Positions 1 to 7,377 of a DNA stretch of 45,264 bases are shown piece by piece. The DNA is taken from contig NZ_JAPFGB010000040.1 of NCBI RefSeq assembly GCF_026241095.1, positions 1 to 45,264 of the forward strand. The letters run 5' to 3'. Under the pieces are notes generated by a model, which had not been told where the DNA came from, did no database searches, and saw only the letters and a program-made list of their open reading frames with translations. Position 1 is the first letter of the stretch, and the number at the start of each line of letters is the position of its first letter. The DNA comes from Saccharopolyspora sp. NFXS83 (GTDB lineage: Bacteria; Actinomycetota; Actinomycetes; Mycobacteriales; Pseudonocardiaceae). Position numbers and translations under genes: made by a program.

Positions 1-2
1 CC

Positions 3-86
3 ACCCTCACCCCCGACACCACCACCCAACTCCGCAACCGCGTCGAAACACTCGCGAAAAAACACCCCCTCTACCCGAACCTGTGA
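3..86 (+). CDS. glyA: 3' end of a probable serine hydroxymethyltransferase (partial)
   Basis: Only the last 27 codons and the stop are inside the window. The tail reads LRNRVETLAKKHPLYPNL, which resembles the conserved C-terminus of serine hydroxymethyltransferase (a short helix followed by FPLYP-L). That enzyme interconverts serine and glycine with tetrahydrofolate in the cytoplasm. A strong hairpin terminator follows about 45 bases after the stop, so this gene ends its own transcript. The next gene is a glycine/D-serine/D-alanine type permease, which fits a glycine-related neighbourhood. The call rests on a very short stretch; another protein with a similar tail cannot be excluded. Confidence 0.5.
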   Translation, partial: TLTPDTTTQLRNRVETLAKKHPLYPNL

Positions 87-129
87 TGATCCGGTGAGGG
101 AAACCCCCTGACCAGATCCACAATTGCAC

Positions 130-179
130 CGGACGCCGCATTCCCCTCGATTCACGCGGGAATGCGGCGTCCGTGTTTT
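130..179 (+). terminator. Strong intrinsic terminator after the glyA-like gene
   Basis: A perfect 16-bp stem (130-145 pairing with 158-173, starting CGGACGCCGCATTCCC) closes a 12-base loop and is followed by TGTTTTC. This is the clearest rho-independent terminator in the window and separates the upstream gene from the permease. Confidence 0.9.
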
Positions 180-388
180 CGCCACAGCGGGCAACTTTAC
201 CCCGTGCAACAATTCCTCGGGCCGTCTCAGCAGGTCAGCGGATCATGAGCATGACGCAACGGCACATTGGCGACATTTCACCCAAGAATCGACGTTGAGC
301 CACGTCCACCCTGCCGAGACGGTCTCACTCAGGCGTGGCACAGTACCGGTCCACAACGAGTCCTTCTTCCCTCCGCAGGAGCACGGCG
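180..388 (+). other. Leader and promoter region of the permease
   Basis: Together with the terminator this makes a gene-free stretch of about 300 bases. It holds a short palindrome GAGACGGTCTC at 316-326 nested between GCCACG (299-304) and CGTGGC (334-339), so the leader could fold or bind a regulator. No convincing -35/-10 pair was found. I looked for glycine riboswitch motifs and saw none. Confidence 0.3.
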
Positions 389-1771
389 ATGAGCGAACCC
401 GTCCCCGAGGAATACCGCAAAGAACTGAGCAACCGGCACATCAACATGATCGCCATCGGCGGGGCGATCGGTGTGGGCCTGTTCCTCGGCTCCGGCAAGG
501 CCTTGAACCAGGTCGGTCCCGGCCTGATGCTGATCTACGCCATCGCCGGCCTGATGATCTTCTTCGTCATGCGCGCCCTCGGCGAACTGCTGATGTACCG
601 CCCCGTCAGCGGCTCCTTCGCGGAGTACGCGGGCGAATTCATCGGACCCTGGGCCAAGTTCGCCACCGGCTGGGGCTACTGGCTGGTGTGGATCGTGACC
701 GGCATGGCCGAGATCACCGCCGTCGGCGAGTACTTCCAGTTCTGGTTCCCCGAACTGCCGCAGTGGATCCCGGCGCTCGGCGCCCTGATCGTGCTCAGCT
801 GCGTCAACCTGATCGCGGTGAAGCTGTTCGGCGAGTTCGAGTTCTGGTTCGCGCTGATCAAGGTCGTCGCCATCGTCTCGATGATCGCCATCGTGGCGCT
901 CATCCTGATCTTCGGGTTCAGCGACGCCGGTGACACCGCCGCGGTGAGCAACATCTGGTCGCACGGCGGGTTCTTCCCCAACGGCCCCACCTCGGCGCTG
1001 CTGGCGTTCCAGATCGTCATGTTCGCGTTCATCGGCGTGGAGATGGTCGGGCAGACCGCGAGCGAGAGCAAGAACCCGAAGCAGGTGCTGCCGAAGGCCA
1101 TCAACGCCGTCATGTGGCGAATCCTGATCTTCTACGTCGGTGCCCTGGCCGCCCTGACCGCGCTGGTGCCGTGGACCAGCTTCAACGCCGACGGCAGCCC
1201 GTTCGTGCAGGCCTTCGCCCTGATCGGCATCCCCGCAGCCGCCGGGATCATCAACTTCGTGGTGATCACCGCCGCGCTGTCGTCGTGCAACAGCGGCATC
1301 TTCTCCACCGGCCGCATGCTGCGCACCCTGTCCGAGGACGGGCACGCGCCGAACGCCGTCGGCAAGCTCTCCTCCCGAGCGGTGCCCTCGCGCGCCATCG
1401 CCGTCACCTTCGGCGCGATGCTGCTCGGCGTGCTGCTCAACTACGTGGCGCCGGAAGAAGCGTTCACCTACATCACCAGCGCCAGCACCGTCGGCGCCCT
1501 GTTCACCTGGGGCATGATCGTGATCGCGCACCTCGGGTTCCGCCGCAAGGTCGCGCGCGGCGAGATCCAGGCGACCGCGTTCCGGATGCCGTGGGCGCCG
1601 TACTCGAACTACGTGGTGCTCGCGTTCCTGGCGATGGTCGTGGTGCTGCTGGCCTTCGACTCCGACACGATCATCGCGCTCTACATCACCCCGGTGCTCG
1701 TGATCGCGCTCGGCGTCGGCTACGTCGTCTCCCAGCGGCGTTCGGCCGAACGGGAGACCGCGCGCACCTGA
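389..1771 (+). CDS. cycA: D-serine/D-alanine/glycine-type amino acid permease
   Basis: This 460-residue inner-membrane transporter belongs to the amino acid-polyamine-organocation superfamily, with about 12 membrane segments. The N-terminus carries LSNRHINMIAIGGAIGVGLF, the first helix and substrate-binding signature of amino acid permeases. Long blocks match my memory of E. coli CycA, including FFVMRALGELL, VKLFGEFEFWFALIKVVAIVS and INFVVITAALSSCNSG. CycA imports glycine, D-alanine and D-serine with protons. ATG at 389 is chosen over an upstream in-frame start because CGCAGGAG lies about 8 bases before it and the protein then begins like the family. A strong terminator directly follows the stop, so it is a single-gene unit. 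Substrate range is inferred; a GABA or proline permease is the main alternative. Confidence 0.85.
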   Translation: MSEPVPEEYRKELSNRHINMIAIGGAIGVGLFLGSGKALNQVGPGLMLIYAIAGLMIFFVMRALGELLMYRPVSGSFAEYAGEFIGPWAKFATGWGYWLVWIVTGMAEITAVGEYFQFWFPELPQWIPALGALIVLSCVNLIAVKLFGEFEFWFALIKVVAIVSMIAIVALILIFGFSDAGDTAAVSNIWSHGGFFPNGPTSALLAFQIVMFAFIGVEMVGQTASESKNPKQVLPKAINAVMWRILIFYVGALAALTALVPWTSFNADGSPFVQAFALIGIPAAAGIINFVVITAALSSCNSGIFSTGRMLRTLSEDGHAPNAVGKLSSRAVPSRAIAVTFGAMLLGVLLNYVAPEEAFTYITSASTVGALFTWGMIVIAHLGFRRKVARGEIQATAFRMPWAPYSNYVVLAFLAMVVVLLAFDSDTIIALYITPVLVIALGVGYVVSQRRSAERETART

Positions 1772-1773
1772 TC

Positions 1774-1802
1774 GCTGCGGGAAACCGTGAATTTCCCGCA
1801 GC
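1774..1802 (+). terminator. Terminator of the permease gene
   Basis: GCTGCGGGAAA (1774-1784) pairs perfectly with TTTCCCGCAGC (1792-1802) around a 7-base loop, starting two bases after the stop codon. No T run follows, as is common in high-GC actinobacteria. Confidence 0.75.
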
Positions 1803-1912
1803 GCGGGCGGACCTGGTCCGGGAGACGTGCGGGGATCTCAGACGAACGCCCGAGCCCGGTTGCGCCGAGTGCCGGGTTCTGTCCGCCCGCCGACCGGGGC
1901 AAGATCGTCGGC

Positions 1913-2446
1913 ATGCACCCGGCCTCCCGCGTGCTGGTGATCAGCCGGAGCACGCAGCAAGAACGCAGCATCCAGCGGGACGGCCTGCTCGTCGTGCTCA
2001 CCCAGATCGCCAACGCGGTGGCCTGCGCCGCGGCGGCGGTGCTCTGGTGGTCGTGGACGGACGGGTCGTCCCGCTGGCTCGTGCTGATCCCCGTGACCGC
2101 AACCGCCTACAGCTGCTACGTCGCCCGCGCGCAGCTGCGCTGGCGGCGCATCAACCGGGACATGCTGAACCTGCAACTGGCGTTGACCGACCTCGGCGTC
2201 ACCTACGCCTCCGCGGCGGGCACCTACTCGGCGCCGTGGTCGGCGGTGCGGCAAGTGCGGTTGCGCAGCCACCGGGCCGGTTCGCCGTACCTGGTGATCG
2301 ACGTCGAGGGCTGGGGCGGGCCGCTCGGCGAGTGCTCCGGCGCCGACCGGCTCGCGCTCACCCTCAACGGCACCGGCCTCCAGCCCCGCGAGGTGAGCCG
2401 GGCGGTGCACCAGCTCAGCAGCGGCCAGGTCACCACCCGCAACTGA
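1913..2446 (+). CDS. Small two-helix membrane protein of unknown function
   Basis: I do not recognise a named family. The 177-residue product has two hydrophobic segments at roughly residues 28-46 (LTQIANAVACAAAAVLW) and 52-68 (WLVLIPVTATAYSCYV), separated by a short Trp-rich turn. A soluble C-terminal half of about 100 residues follows and contains a YSAPWSAV-VRLRSH segment, reminiscent of PH-like or DUF2550-type small membrane proteins of actinobacteria. ATG at 1913 is preferred because the upstream in-frame extension is Arg/Pro-rich and reads through the permease terminator area. The start has no strong ribosome site and may be leaderless. The next gene converges from the other strand, with a short repeat copy between them. 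Confidence 0.55.
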   Translation: MHPASRVLVISRSTQQERSIQRDGLLVVLTQIANAVACAAAAVLWWSWTDGSSRWLVLIPVTATAYSCYVARAQLRWRRINRDMLNLQLALTDLGVTYASAAGTYSAPWSAVRQVRLRSHRAGSPYLVIDVEGWGGPLGECSGADRLALTLNGTGLQPREVSRAVHQLSSGQVTTRN

Positions 2447-2480
2447 CTTCAGAGCAGGGCCTGCTGGGAACCTTGCGCAG

Positions 2481-2524
2481 CGGGTCGGTGGCGGAACCTC
2501 AGAGGCTCCGCCGCTGACAAGACG
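2481..2524 (+). repeat. Dispersed hairpin repeat, short form (copy A)
   Basis: Sequence CGGGTCGGTGGCGGAACCTC followed by AGAGGCTCCGCCGCTGACAA is nearly the same as copy B at 13038. It shares the GCGGAACCTCAG left flank of the long copies at 33.0, 36.5 and 45.2 kb but lacks their 51-base core. It lies between two convergent genes. GGCGG...CCGCC can pair, so a hairpin is likely. Confidence 0.75.
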
Positions 2525-2571
2525 CGGACCGAGAACGCTGCGCAGAACGACGAGTTCACGAAGGCGGGCGG

Positions 2572-2994
2572 TCAGACGCGTTCGAGCTCGACGACCGGGA
2601 TGGTCCGCTCGGTGTTGCGCTGGTACTCGCCGAACTGAGAAGCAACGGCGACCTGCCTGGCGTAGACCTCATCGCGCTCCTCGCCGGTGAGCACCCGCGC
2701 CACGACGTCGACGGTCTCGGTTCCGGTCTCCACCCGAGTCCGCGGGTGCGCCACCAGGTTGTGGTACCAGGCGGGGTTCTCGGCGGAACCGCCCTTGCTG
2801 GCGAAGATGAAGATCCGATCCCCCTCCAGCAGCGGCACCAGCGGCGAGATCCGCTCGGTGCCCGACTTGGCGCCCACGTGGTGCACCAGCACCAGCGGGA
2901 AGCCGTCGAACACGCCGCCGACCCGGCCGCCCCGCTCGCGGAACTCGGCGATGACCTTCCGGTTCATCTCGTCGAAGTCGATCGATTCGGTCAC
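2572..2994 (-). CDS. Nitroreductase/deazaflavin-dependent oxidoreductase family protein
   Basis: The 140-residue cytoplasmic protein matches the actinobacterial family of small split-barrel F420-dependent oxidoreductases (DUF385, the Ddn-like fold). Visible signatures are LVLVHHVGAKSGTERISPLV in the first third, then GDRIFIFASKGG and NPAWYHNLVAHP, and a final ERTIPVVELERV strand. Members reduce varied organic substrates with deazaflavin F420, or bind it without known activity, so the substrate is unknown. GTG at 2994 is selected because AGGAAAG with GGGGAG lies just upstream; a longer frame runs on but looks non-coding. It is divergent from an AraC-type regulator at 3202, with a 32-bp dyad between them, which suggests that regulator controls it. 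Confidence 0.85.
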   Translation of the reverse strand: MTESIDFDEMNRKVIAEFRERGGRVGGVFDGFPLVLVHHVGAKSGTERISPLVPLLEGDRIFIFASKGGSAENPAWYHNLVAHPRTRVETGTETVDVVARVLTGEERDEVYARQVAVASQFGEYQRNTERTIPVVELERV

Positions 2995-3128
2995 TGGTCT
3001 TTCCTCTCCCCGCAGGGGAGCACCGGTTCCGGCGCCACCCGCCCGACATGTCGCTGAACGCAGCGTATGCCGCGAGCGGCGAACTCGACGATGCCCGGCG
3101 AGCGCACCTGGATGTCCATCTGTCGCAC

Positions 3129-3160
3129 CGGAGATCACCCGGTGCACCGGACGGTCTCCG
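3129..3160. promoter_or_regulatory. Nested dyad operator candidate between divergent genes
   Basis: A perfect 12-bp palindrome CCGGTGCACCGG (3139-3150) is flanked at equal distance by CGGAGA (3129-3134) and TCTCCG (3155-3160). Both share the centre 3144.5, giving 26 of 32 positions symmetric. It lies between the deazaflavin-type oxidoreductase and the AraC regulator. Confidence 0.5.
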
Positions 3161-3188
3161 CACCGGAAGACCGCATCCGCGCGGTGGA

Positions 3189-3194
3189 TATCGT
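3189..3194 (+). promoter_or_regulatory. -10 box of the AraC gene, leaderless type
   Basis: TATCGT sits seven bases before the ATG at 3202 and there is no ribosome-binding sequence between them. The spacing fits a transcript that begins at the start codon. No good -35 box is visible. Confidence 0.45.
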
Positions 3195-3201
3195 TGCCGA
3201 C

Positions 3202-4131
3202 ATGGATCTGCTCGCCGACGTGCTCTCCCGGACCGGGGTCCGCGGCAGCCTGGGAGCGCGGATCGCCGCCGGGCAGGACTGGGGCCTGACGTGGAGCGGC
3301 GGCGCCGGCGCCGGCTTCTACGCGATCACGGCGGGCGGCGCGTGGCTCGGCCTCCCCGGCCACGCCCCGCAGCAACTGGCCCCCGGCGACGTCGTGCTGC
3401 TGCCCACCGGAACCGAGCACACCCTCGGCAGCTCGCCCGGAGCCGCGATCGACCGCCGCGACTGCGCCGACGCCGAACGGGCCCAAGCCGCCGGCGACGT
3501 GCTGCGCATCGGCAGCGGCGCAGCACGGACGCACATCCTCGGCGCCTCATTCTCCTCCGACGCCGCCGCCTCCACCCAGATCCTCGCCGTGCTGCCGGAG
3601 ATCATCCACGTGCACGCCGAGCACGGCAGCGAACTGGAGGACACGATCCGGCTGCTCTCGCGCGAACTGGCTCGGCCCCGGATCGCCACGGCCGTCGTGC
3701 TCGACCGCCTCGTCGACATCCTGCTCATCCAGCTGCTGCGGAGCTGGCTCGACGAGAACCCGGCGCAGGTCGCGGGCACCTGGCTCGGCGTGCTCCGCGA
3801 CCCGGTCGTGCGGGAGGCGATGACCGCCCTGCACCAGGACCCGGCCCACCCCTGGACGACCGAAGGCCTCGCCTCCCAGGTCGCGGTCTCCCGCGCCACG
3901 CTCACCCGGAGGTTCCTGCTGACCGCCGGGGAAGCGCCGGGCGGCTACCTCACGCGGTGGCGGATGGACCTGGCCGCGACCCGGCTGCGGGACACCGACG
4001 ACACCCTCGACACGATCGCGCGCTCCGTCGGCTACACCTCGGTGCACGCGTTCAGCCGCGCCTTCAGCCGCACCCGCGGTCGCGCTCCAGGCCGGTACCG
4101 GCTCGACAGCCGTGCCGCTCCAGCTCGCTGA
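3202..4131 (+). CDS. AraC-family transcriptional regulator with cupin sensor domain
   Basis: The 309-residue cytoplasmic regulator has an N-terminal cupin-type sensor (residues about 1-180; GFYAITAGGAWLGLPG, then LAPGDVVLLPTGTEHTL). Its C-terminal AraC DNA-binding domain spans residues about 210-305. Two helix-turn-helix units are visible: WTTEGLASQVAVSRATLTRR and the classic TLDTIARSVGYTSVHAFSRA. The architecture matches the AraC/cupin_6 group, in which the cupin binds a small ligand. ATG at 3202 starts right at the sensor and is preceded by TATCGT and seven bases, so the message may be leaderless; the ATG at 3067 would add an unrelated Arg-rich stretch. The probable target is the divergent oxidoreductase. 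The 3' end meets dedA with only nine bases between stop codons. Confidence 0.85.
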   Translation: MDLLADVLSRTGVRGSLGARIAAGQDWGLTWSGGAGAGFYAITAGGAWLGLPGHAPQQLAPGDVVLLPTGTEHTLGSSPGAAIDRRDCADAERAQAAGDVLRIGSGAARTHILGASFSSDAAASTQILAVLPEIIHVHAEHGSELEDTIRLLSRELARPRIATAVVLDRLVDILLIQLLRSWLDENPAQVAGTWLGVLRDPVVREAMTALHQDPAHPWTTEGLASQVAVSRATLTRRFLLTAGEAPGGYLTRWRMDLAATRLRDTDDTLDTIARSVGYTSVHAFSRAFSRTRGRAPGRYRLDSRAAPAR

Positions 4132-4144
4132 ACAGGTGGTTCAG
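4128..4144. terminator. Small hairpin spanning the stops of araC and dedA
   Basis: CTGAAC (4128-4133) and GTTCAG (4139-4144) form a 6-bp stem that includes the stop codons of both convergent genes. It is weak and may only help end transcription from both sides. Confidence 0.3.
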
Positions 4145-4818
4145 GCCGCCCGCTCGGTCTCCACGGACTCCGGCTCCTCAGCAGGCTCGACCTCGTCCTG
4201 CTCCTGGACCGTCTTGCGGGAACGCCGCCACAACCACACGCCGACGCCGATGAGGGCCAACGCGCCCAGCACGATGCCGCCAGCGCGGCCGAGCACGTGC
4301 TCGATGTACTTCGCGGACGTGCCCGCGGCCCAGCCGATGCCGACGTGCAGCATCGACCAGGTCGTCGCGCCAACGATCGACGTCACCAGGAAACGCCAGT
4401 AACCGAGCCCGCTGGTGCCCGCCGAGACCGGCACCAACGTGCGCACCACCGGCAGGAAACGAGCGACGAAGACCGCCCCGATGCCGTACTTGCGCAACAT
4501 CCGGCACGCCCGATCCCAATGCCGGACGCCGAGCTTCGCCACCATTCGTGTTTCCCGGACCCGCGCGCCATAACGTCGTCCCAGGAAAAAACCGATGTTG
4601 TCACCGATGACCGCGCACAAGGCCACGGTCAGTGACAATCCAAAGAAAAAGCCGATATCGGTCACCGCCGCCGAGGCGACGAGCAGACCGCTCTCGCCCG
4701 GCACCAGGAAACCCAGGCCGATCGTGCACTCGCCGAGCACAAGAGCACCGGTGACCAGGATCAGCAGCGGATGCGGGAGCCCGCCGACCATGGCCAGGAA
4801 ATCGCTGACGAAGGACAC
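4141..4818 (-). CDS. DedA family membrane protein
   Basis: The 225-residue integral membrane protein has the SNARE-associated/DedA (VTT) domain. Diagnostic blocks are GECTIGLGFLVPGESGLLVA near residue 28 and the conserved FVARFLPVVRTLVPVSAGTS near residue 116, where Arg residues are essential in characterised members. About five to six hydrophobic segments are visible, followed by an acidic C-terminal tail (EQDEVEPAEEPESVE). DedA proteins act as lipid scramblases or undecaprenyl-phosphate/phospholipid transporters and influence membrane potential and drug tolerance. The start is GTG at 4818 with GGGGAG ten bases upstream. It seems to be a single-gene unit. The exact lipid substrate cannot be told from sequence. 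Confidence 0.9.
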   Translation of the reverse strand: MSFVSDFLAMVGGLPHPLLILVTGALVLGECTIGLGFLVPGESGLLVASAAVTDIGFFFGLSLTVALCAVIGDNIGFFLGRRYGARVRETRMVAKLGVRHWDRACRMLRKYGIGAVFVARFLPVVRTLVPVSAGTSGLGYWRFLVTSIVGATTWSMLHVGIGWAAGTSAKYIEHVLGRAGGIVLGALALIGVGVWLWRRSRKTVQEQDEVEPAEEPESVETERAA

Positions 4819-5027
4819 GTGGAACTCCCCAGTTCACCTGTGTGTACGGGATGGTCGACCAACGGATGCCACGTTAGCTGCCACGACCCTACGGCAACCC
4901 CGGCATGACCCCGGCCACCCCCTGAGCCCGCCCCGGCACCGAATCGGGAAATCCCCCATTTCACGATCTTTGCCGCACAGCGCCGCTTTCCACGGTTATC
5001 CGCGCATATCCGGCAATGCGATCAGGG

Positions 5028-6593
5028 TCAGCACGACTTCGTCCAAGAACACTCCAGATCCGATTCCTCGCCGACTTCCGCGGTGTTCTGCCTGGGCACG
5101 GCCGGAATGCCGCGCGGCCGTTCGCCCGGGCCCGAGTACTCCGCCAACCGCACCGCGATCGCGTCCTCCAGATCGTTCGGCGAATCGCCCAAGAAATCGT
5201 TGAACATCACCGCGAACACCAGCGGACGCCCGTTCGCGGCCGTGACGTACCCGGACAGAGTGGTCACCCCGCTGATCGACCCCGTCTTGGCGTGCACGTT
5301 GCCCGCCGCGGCCGTCCCCGCCATCCGGTTGCGCAGCGTTCCGCCGACGAAGCGGCCCGGCTCCGCCGCCACCGGCAACGCCGCGTGGAAGTCGGCGAAC
5401 CACGGCCGCTGCCGCACGACGTCCAGCAACGACGCCAGCCTGCCCGGTGACACGGCGTCCATCGACGACAACCCGGAGCCGTCGACGAGCCGCAGCGCCG
5501 CAGGATCCACGCCGAGGCCCGCGAGCCGCTCGGTCAGCACCTCGATGCCCGCGGGCCAGGAACCCTCGTCGCGGGCCTGCCTGCCCATCGCCTTCGTCAG
5601 GACCTCGGCGTGGCCGTTGTTGCTCAGCTTCAGGAACGGCACCAGCAGCTCGCGCAGCGGCATCGACTCGTGCTCCGCGACCGCGCGCGCACCCGCGGGC
5701 ACCACCCCTTCGCCGGTGCCCGCGACGTGGACGCCGTGGGCGCGCAACGCGCGGGCGAACACGTCCGCCGCGTAGGCGCTGGGATCGCGCACGGAGGTGA
5801 ACTCCTCCGCCGGTTCGGCGTCGGCGGGCACCGAACCGGACACGACCACCCGGTCACCGCCGTGCTCCCGCGCGACCGACAACGTGGACTCCGAACCCGG
5901 CTCGCCCGTGGTGGCCCGCACGTCGAGCCGCACCGCGTCCGTCGCGGGCTCCGGGTCGACCCGCACCGGTGAGCCCGCCGTGGTGGGCGAGACACGCAGC
6001 AGGACGTTGCCCGCGTCGAAGTCCTCGTTCGGCGCGACCGTCAGCGCCGAGACCGGGGCCGCGTAGTAGTACGGCTCGTCGTCCCAGGCCCAGCCGGTGC
6101 CCAGCGGCACGTCGTCGAACCAGGTGTCGTCGGTCAGCAACCTGCCCTGCACCACGCGCACCCCGGAGGCCGCGACCTGCTCCGCCAGCCGGTCGTAGTC
6201 GGCGGCGAGCATGGTCGGGTCACCGGTGCCGCGCAGGTACAGGTCGCCGAGCAGCAGCGGCCCGGCCGAGGGCGCCGCGGCGCGCACCTCCGTCCGGAAC
6301 CGGTGGTCCGGACCGAGCTCCTCCAGGGCCGCCGCGGCGGTGAACAGCTTCGCCGTCGAGGCCGGGGTCGCCCGCGCCTCCGGCTGCCTGCTGTAGAGCA
6401 CCTCGTCGGTCTCCGGGTCCCGGACCACGACCCCCGCGTGCGAACCGGCCAGCCGGGGGTCGGCGAGGATCTCGTCCAGGTCGACCCGCAGCGCACCGGA
6501 GCCGGCCGGTGCCGCCACGACCGGCGCGGACGCCACCGGCCCCGCGACGACGCCGAGCAGGATCAGGGCGAATACCGGTACCCAGCGACGCAT
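5028..6593 (-). CDS. dacB: D-alanyl-D-alanine carboxypeptidase/endopeptidase, PBP4 type
   Basis: The 521-residue exported class C penicillin-binding protein belongs to peptidase family S13. It trims pentapeptides and/or cuts cross-links in peptidoglycan outside the membrane. A signal peptide covers about residues 1-28 (VFALILLGVVAGPVASAPVVA). All three active-site motifs are present: STAK with nucleophile Ser79 and Lys82, SNN at 324-326 (KLSNNGHAEVL), and KTG at 436-438 (HAKTGSISG). The segment between the first two is the long insertion typical of PBP4. ATG at 6593 has GAGGGG just before it. The protein ends in an unusual ECSWTKSC tail with two Cys, perhaps a surface disulphide. It appears to be monocistronic. 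Confidence 0.92.
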   Translation of the reverse strand: MRRWVPVFALILLGVVAGPVASAPVVAAPAGSGALRVDLDEILADPRLAGSHAGVVVRDPETDEVLYSRQPEARATPASTAKLFTAAAALEELGPDHRFRTEVRAAAPSAGPLLLGDLYLRGTGDPTMLAADYDRLAEQVAASGVRVVQGRLLTDDTWFDDVPLGTGWAWDDEPYYYAAPVSALTVAPNEDFDAGNVLLRVSPTTAGSPVRVDPEPATDAVRLDVRATTGEPGSESTLSVAREHGGDRVVVSGSVPADAEPAEEFTSVRDPSAYAADVFARALRAHGVHVAGTGEGVVPAGARAVAEHESMPLRELLVPFLKLSNNGHAEVLTKAMGRQARDEGSWPAGIEVLTERLAGLGVDPAALRLVDGSGLSSMDAVSPGRLASLLDVVRQRPWFADFHAALPVAAEPGRFVGGTLRNRMAGTAAAGNVHAKTGSISGVTTLSGYVTAANGRPLVFAVMFNDFLGDSPNDLEDAIAVRLAEYSGPGERPRGIPAVPRQNTAEVGEESDLECSWTKSC

Positions 6594-6696
6594 CGCGCCC
6601 CCTCGTGGCGGGAAGGAATCGTCCGGGCGGGTTGGTGCGTCGCCCGTATCAGGCGAAACCTAGACAACCGCCCGTGCCCGGTCAACGATCGAACGG

Positions 6697-7203
6697 TCAG
6701 CGCCCCGCGCTCTCGGCGCCGCGGTCCGCGAGCACGGCGTCCGCACCCCCGCCCTCGGCGTCGAAGCCCCGCATCGCCAGGTGCATCCGGTGCAGGAAGC
6801 TGTGGATCACGACGATCTCGGCAGGGTCGAACTCCGCCAGCACCTCCCTGCCGCGGTCGGCCAACGCGCCGAAGTACTCCGCCGCCACCGAGCGCGCCGA
6901 GTCCGTCGGCCGCAGCTGGACCTGGCGGCGGTCGGCGCTCTCCCGGCTGCGCTGCACGTGCCGCTTGGCTTCGAGCCGGTCGATGATCGCCGTGATCGCG
7001 CCCGAGGTGAGCACCAGGTCCTGGCGCAGCGCGCGCGGCGTCGCGGGTGCGCCACGCCGGTCCGCGTCCATGATCAGGATCAGGGCGCGCATGTCCGTCG
7101 GGTGCATGCCGTGCCGGGACGCGAAGGCCTGCGAGATCCGCTCGCCCTCGACACCCTGCTCGTGCAAGAGCTCCAACACCTGCTGCTCGATCGGTGCCTC
7201 CAC
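6697..7203 (-). CDS. MarR-family transcriptional regulator
   Basis: The 168-residue winged-helix repressor carries the DNA-binding region at about residues 50-110 (ATPRALRQDLVLTSGAITAI followed by IDRLEAKRHVQRSRESADRR). The DRR wing of MarR proteins is present, flanked by dimerisation helices. GTG at 7203 is preferred because GGGGAGG precedes it with ideal spacing; the upstream ATG codons would extend through the divergent promoter region. The gene is divergent from the FAD monooxygenase gene, with a MarR-style palindrome overlapping that promoter. It probably represses the monooxygenase operon until a small aromatic or lipophilic ligand binds. The ligand is unknown. Confidence 0.87.
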   Translation of the reverse strand: MEAPIEQQVLELLHEQGVEGERISQAFASRHGMHPTDMRALILIMDADRRGAPATPRALRQDLVLTSGAITAIIDRLEAKRHVQRSRESADRRQVQLRPTDSARSVAAEYFGALADRGREVLAEFDPAEIVVIHSFLHRMHLAMRGFDAEGGGADAVLADRGAESAGR

Positions 7204-7255
7204 CGGCCGCCTCCCCTGGCTTCGCGAAACCGGGATCATAACAACGACGACTATC

Positions 7256-7291
7256 TCAATGATTGACATACTTGGCAACCGTCATTACCTT
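7256..7291 (+). promoter_or_regulatory. Promoter of the monooxygenase operon with overlapping operator
   Basis: A consensus -35 TTGACA (7263-7268) and a -10 TACCTT (7286-7291) are separated by exactly 17 bases. The perfect palindrome TCAATGATTGA (7256-7266) covers the front of the -35 box. It stands out as AT-rich against its surroundings and has the size of a MarR half-site pair. Confidence 0.7.
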
Positions 7292-7377
7292 GGCCGTAGA
7301 GGCATCGCGCCCAGCCGGTCGACGCCGCGCCCGCTCCGATCACCGCACACCCGCGACCACCGAACGAGGTGACACCC

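Noticed and set aside
87-388. Glycine riboswitch in front of cycA
   Set aside because: No tandem aptamer motifs of that class are visible; the one strong hairpin is a terminator.
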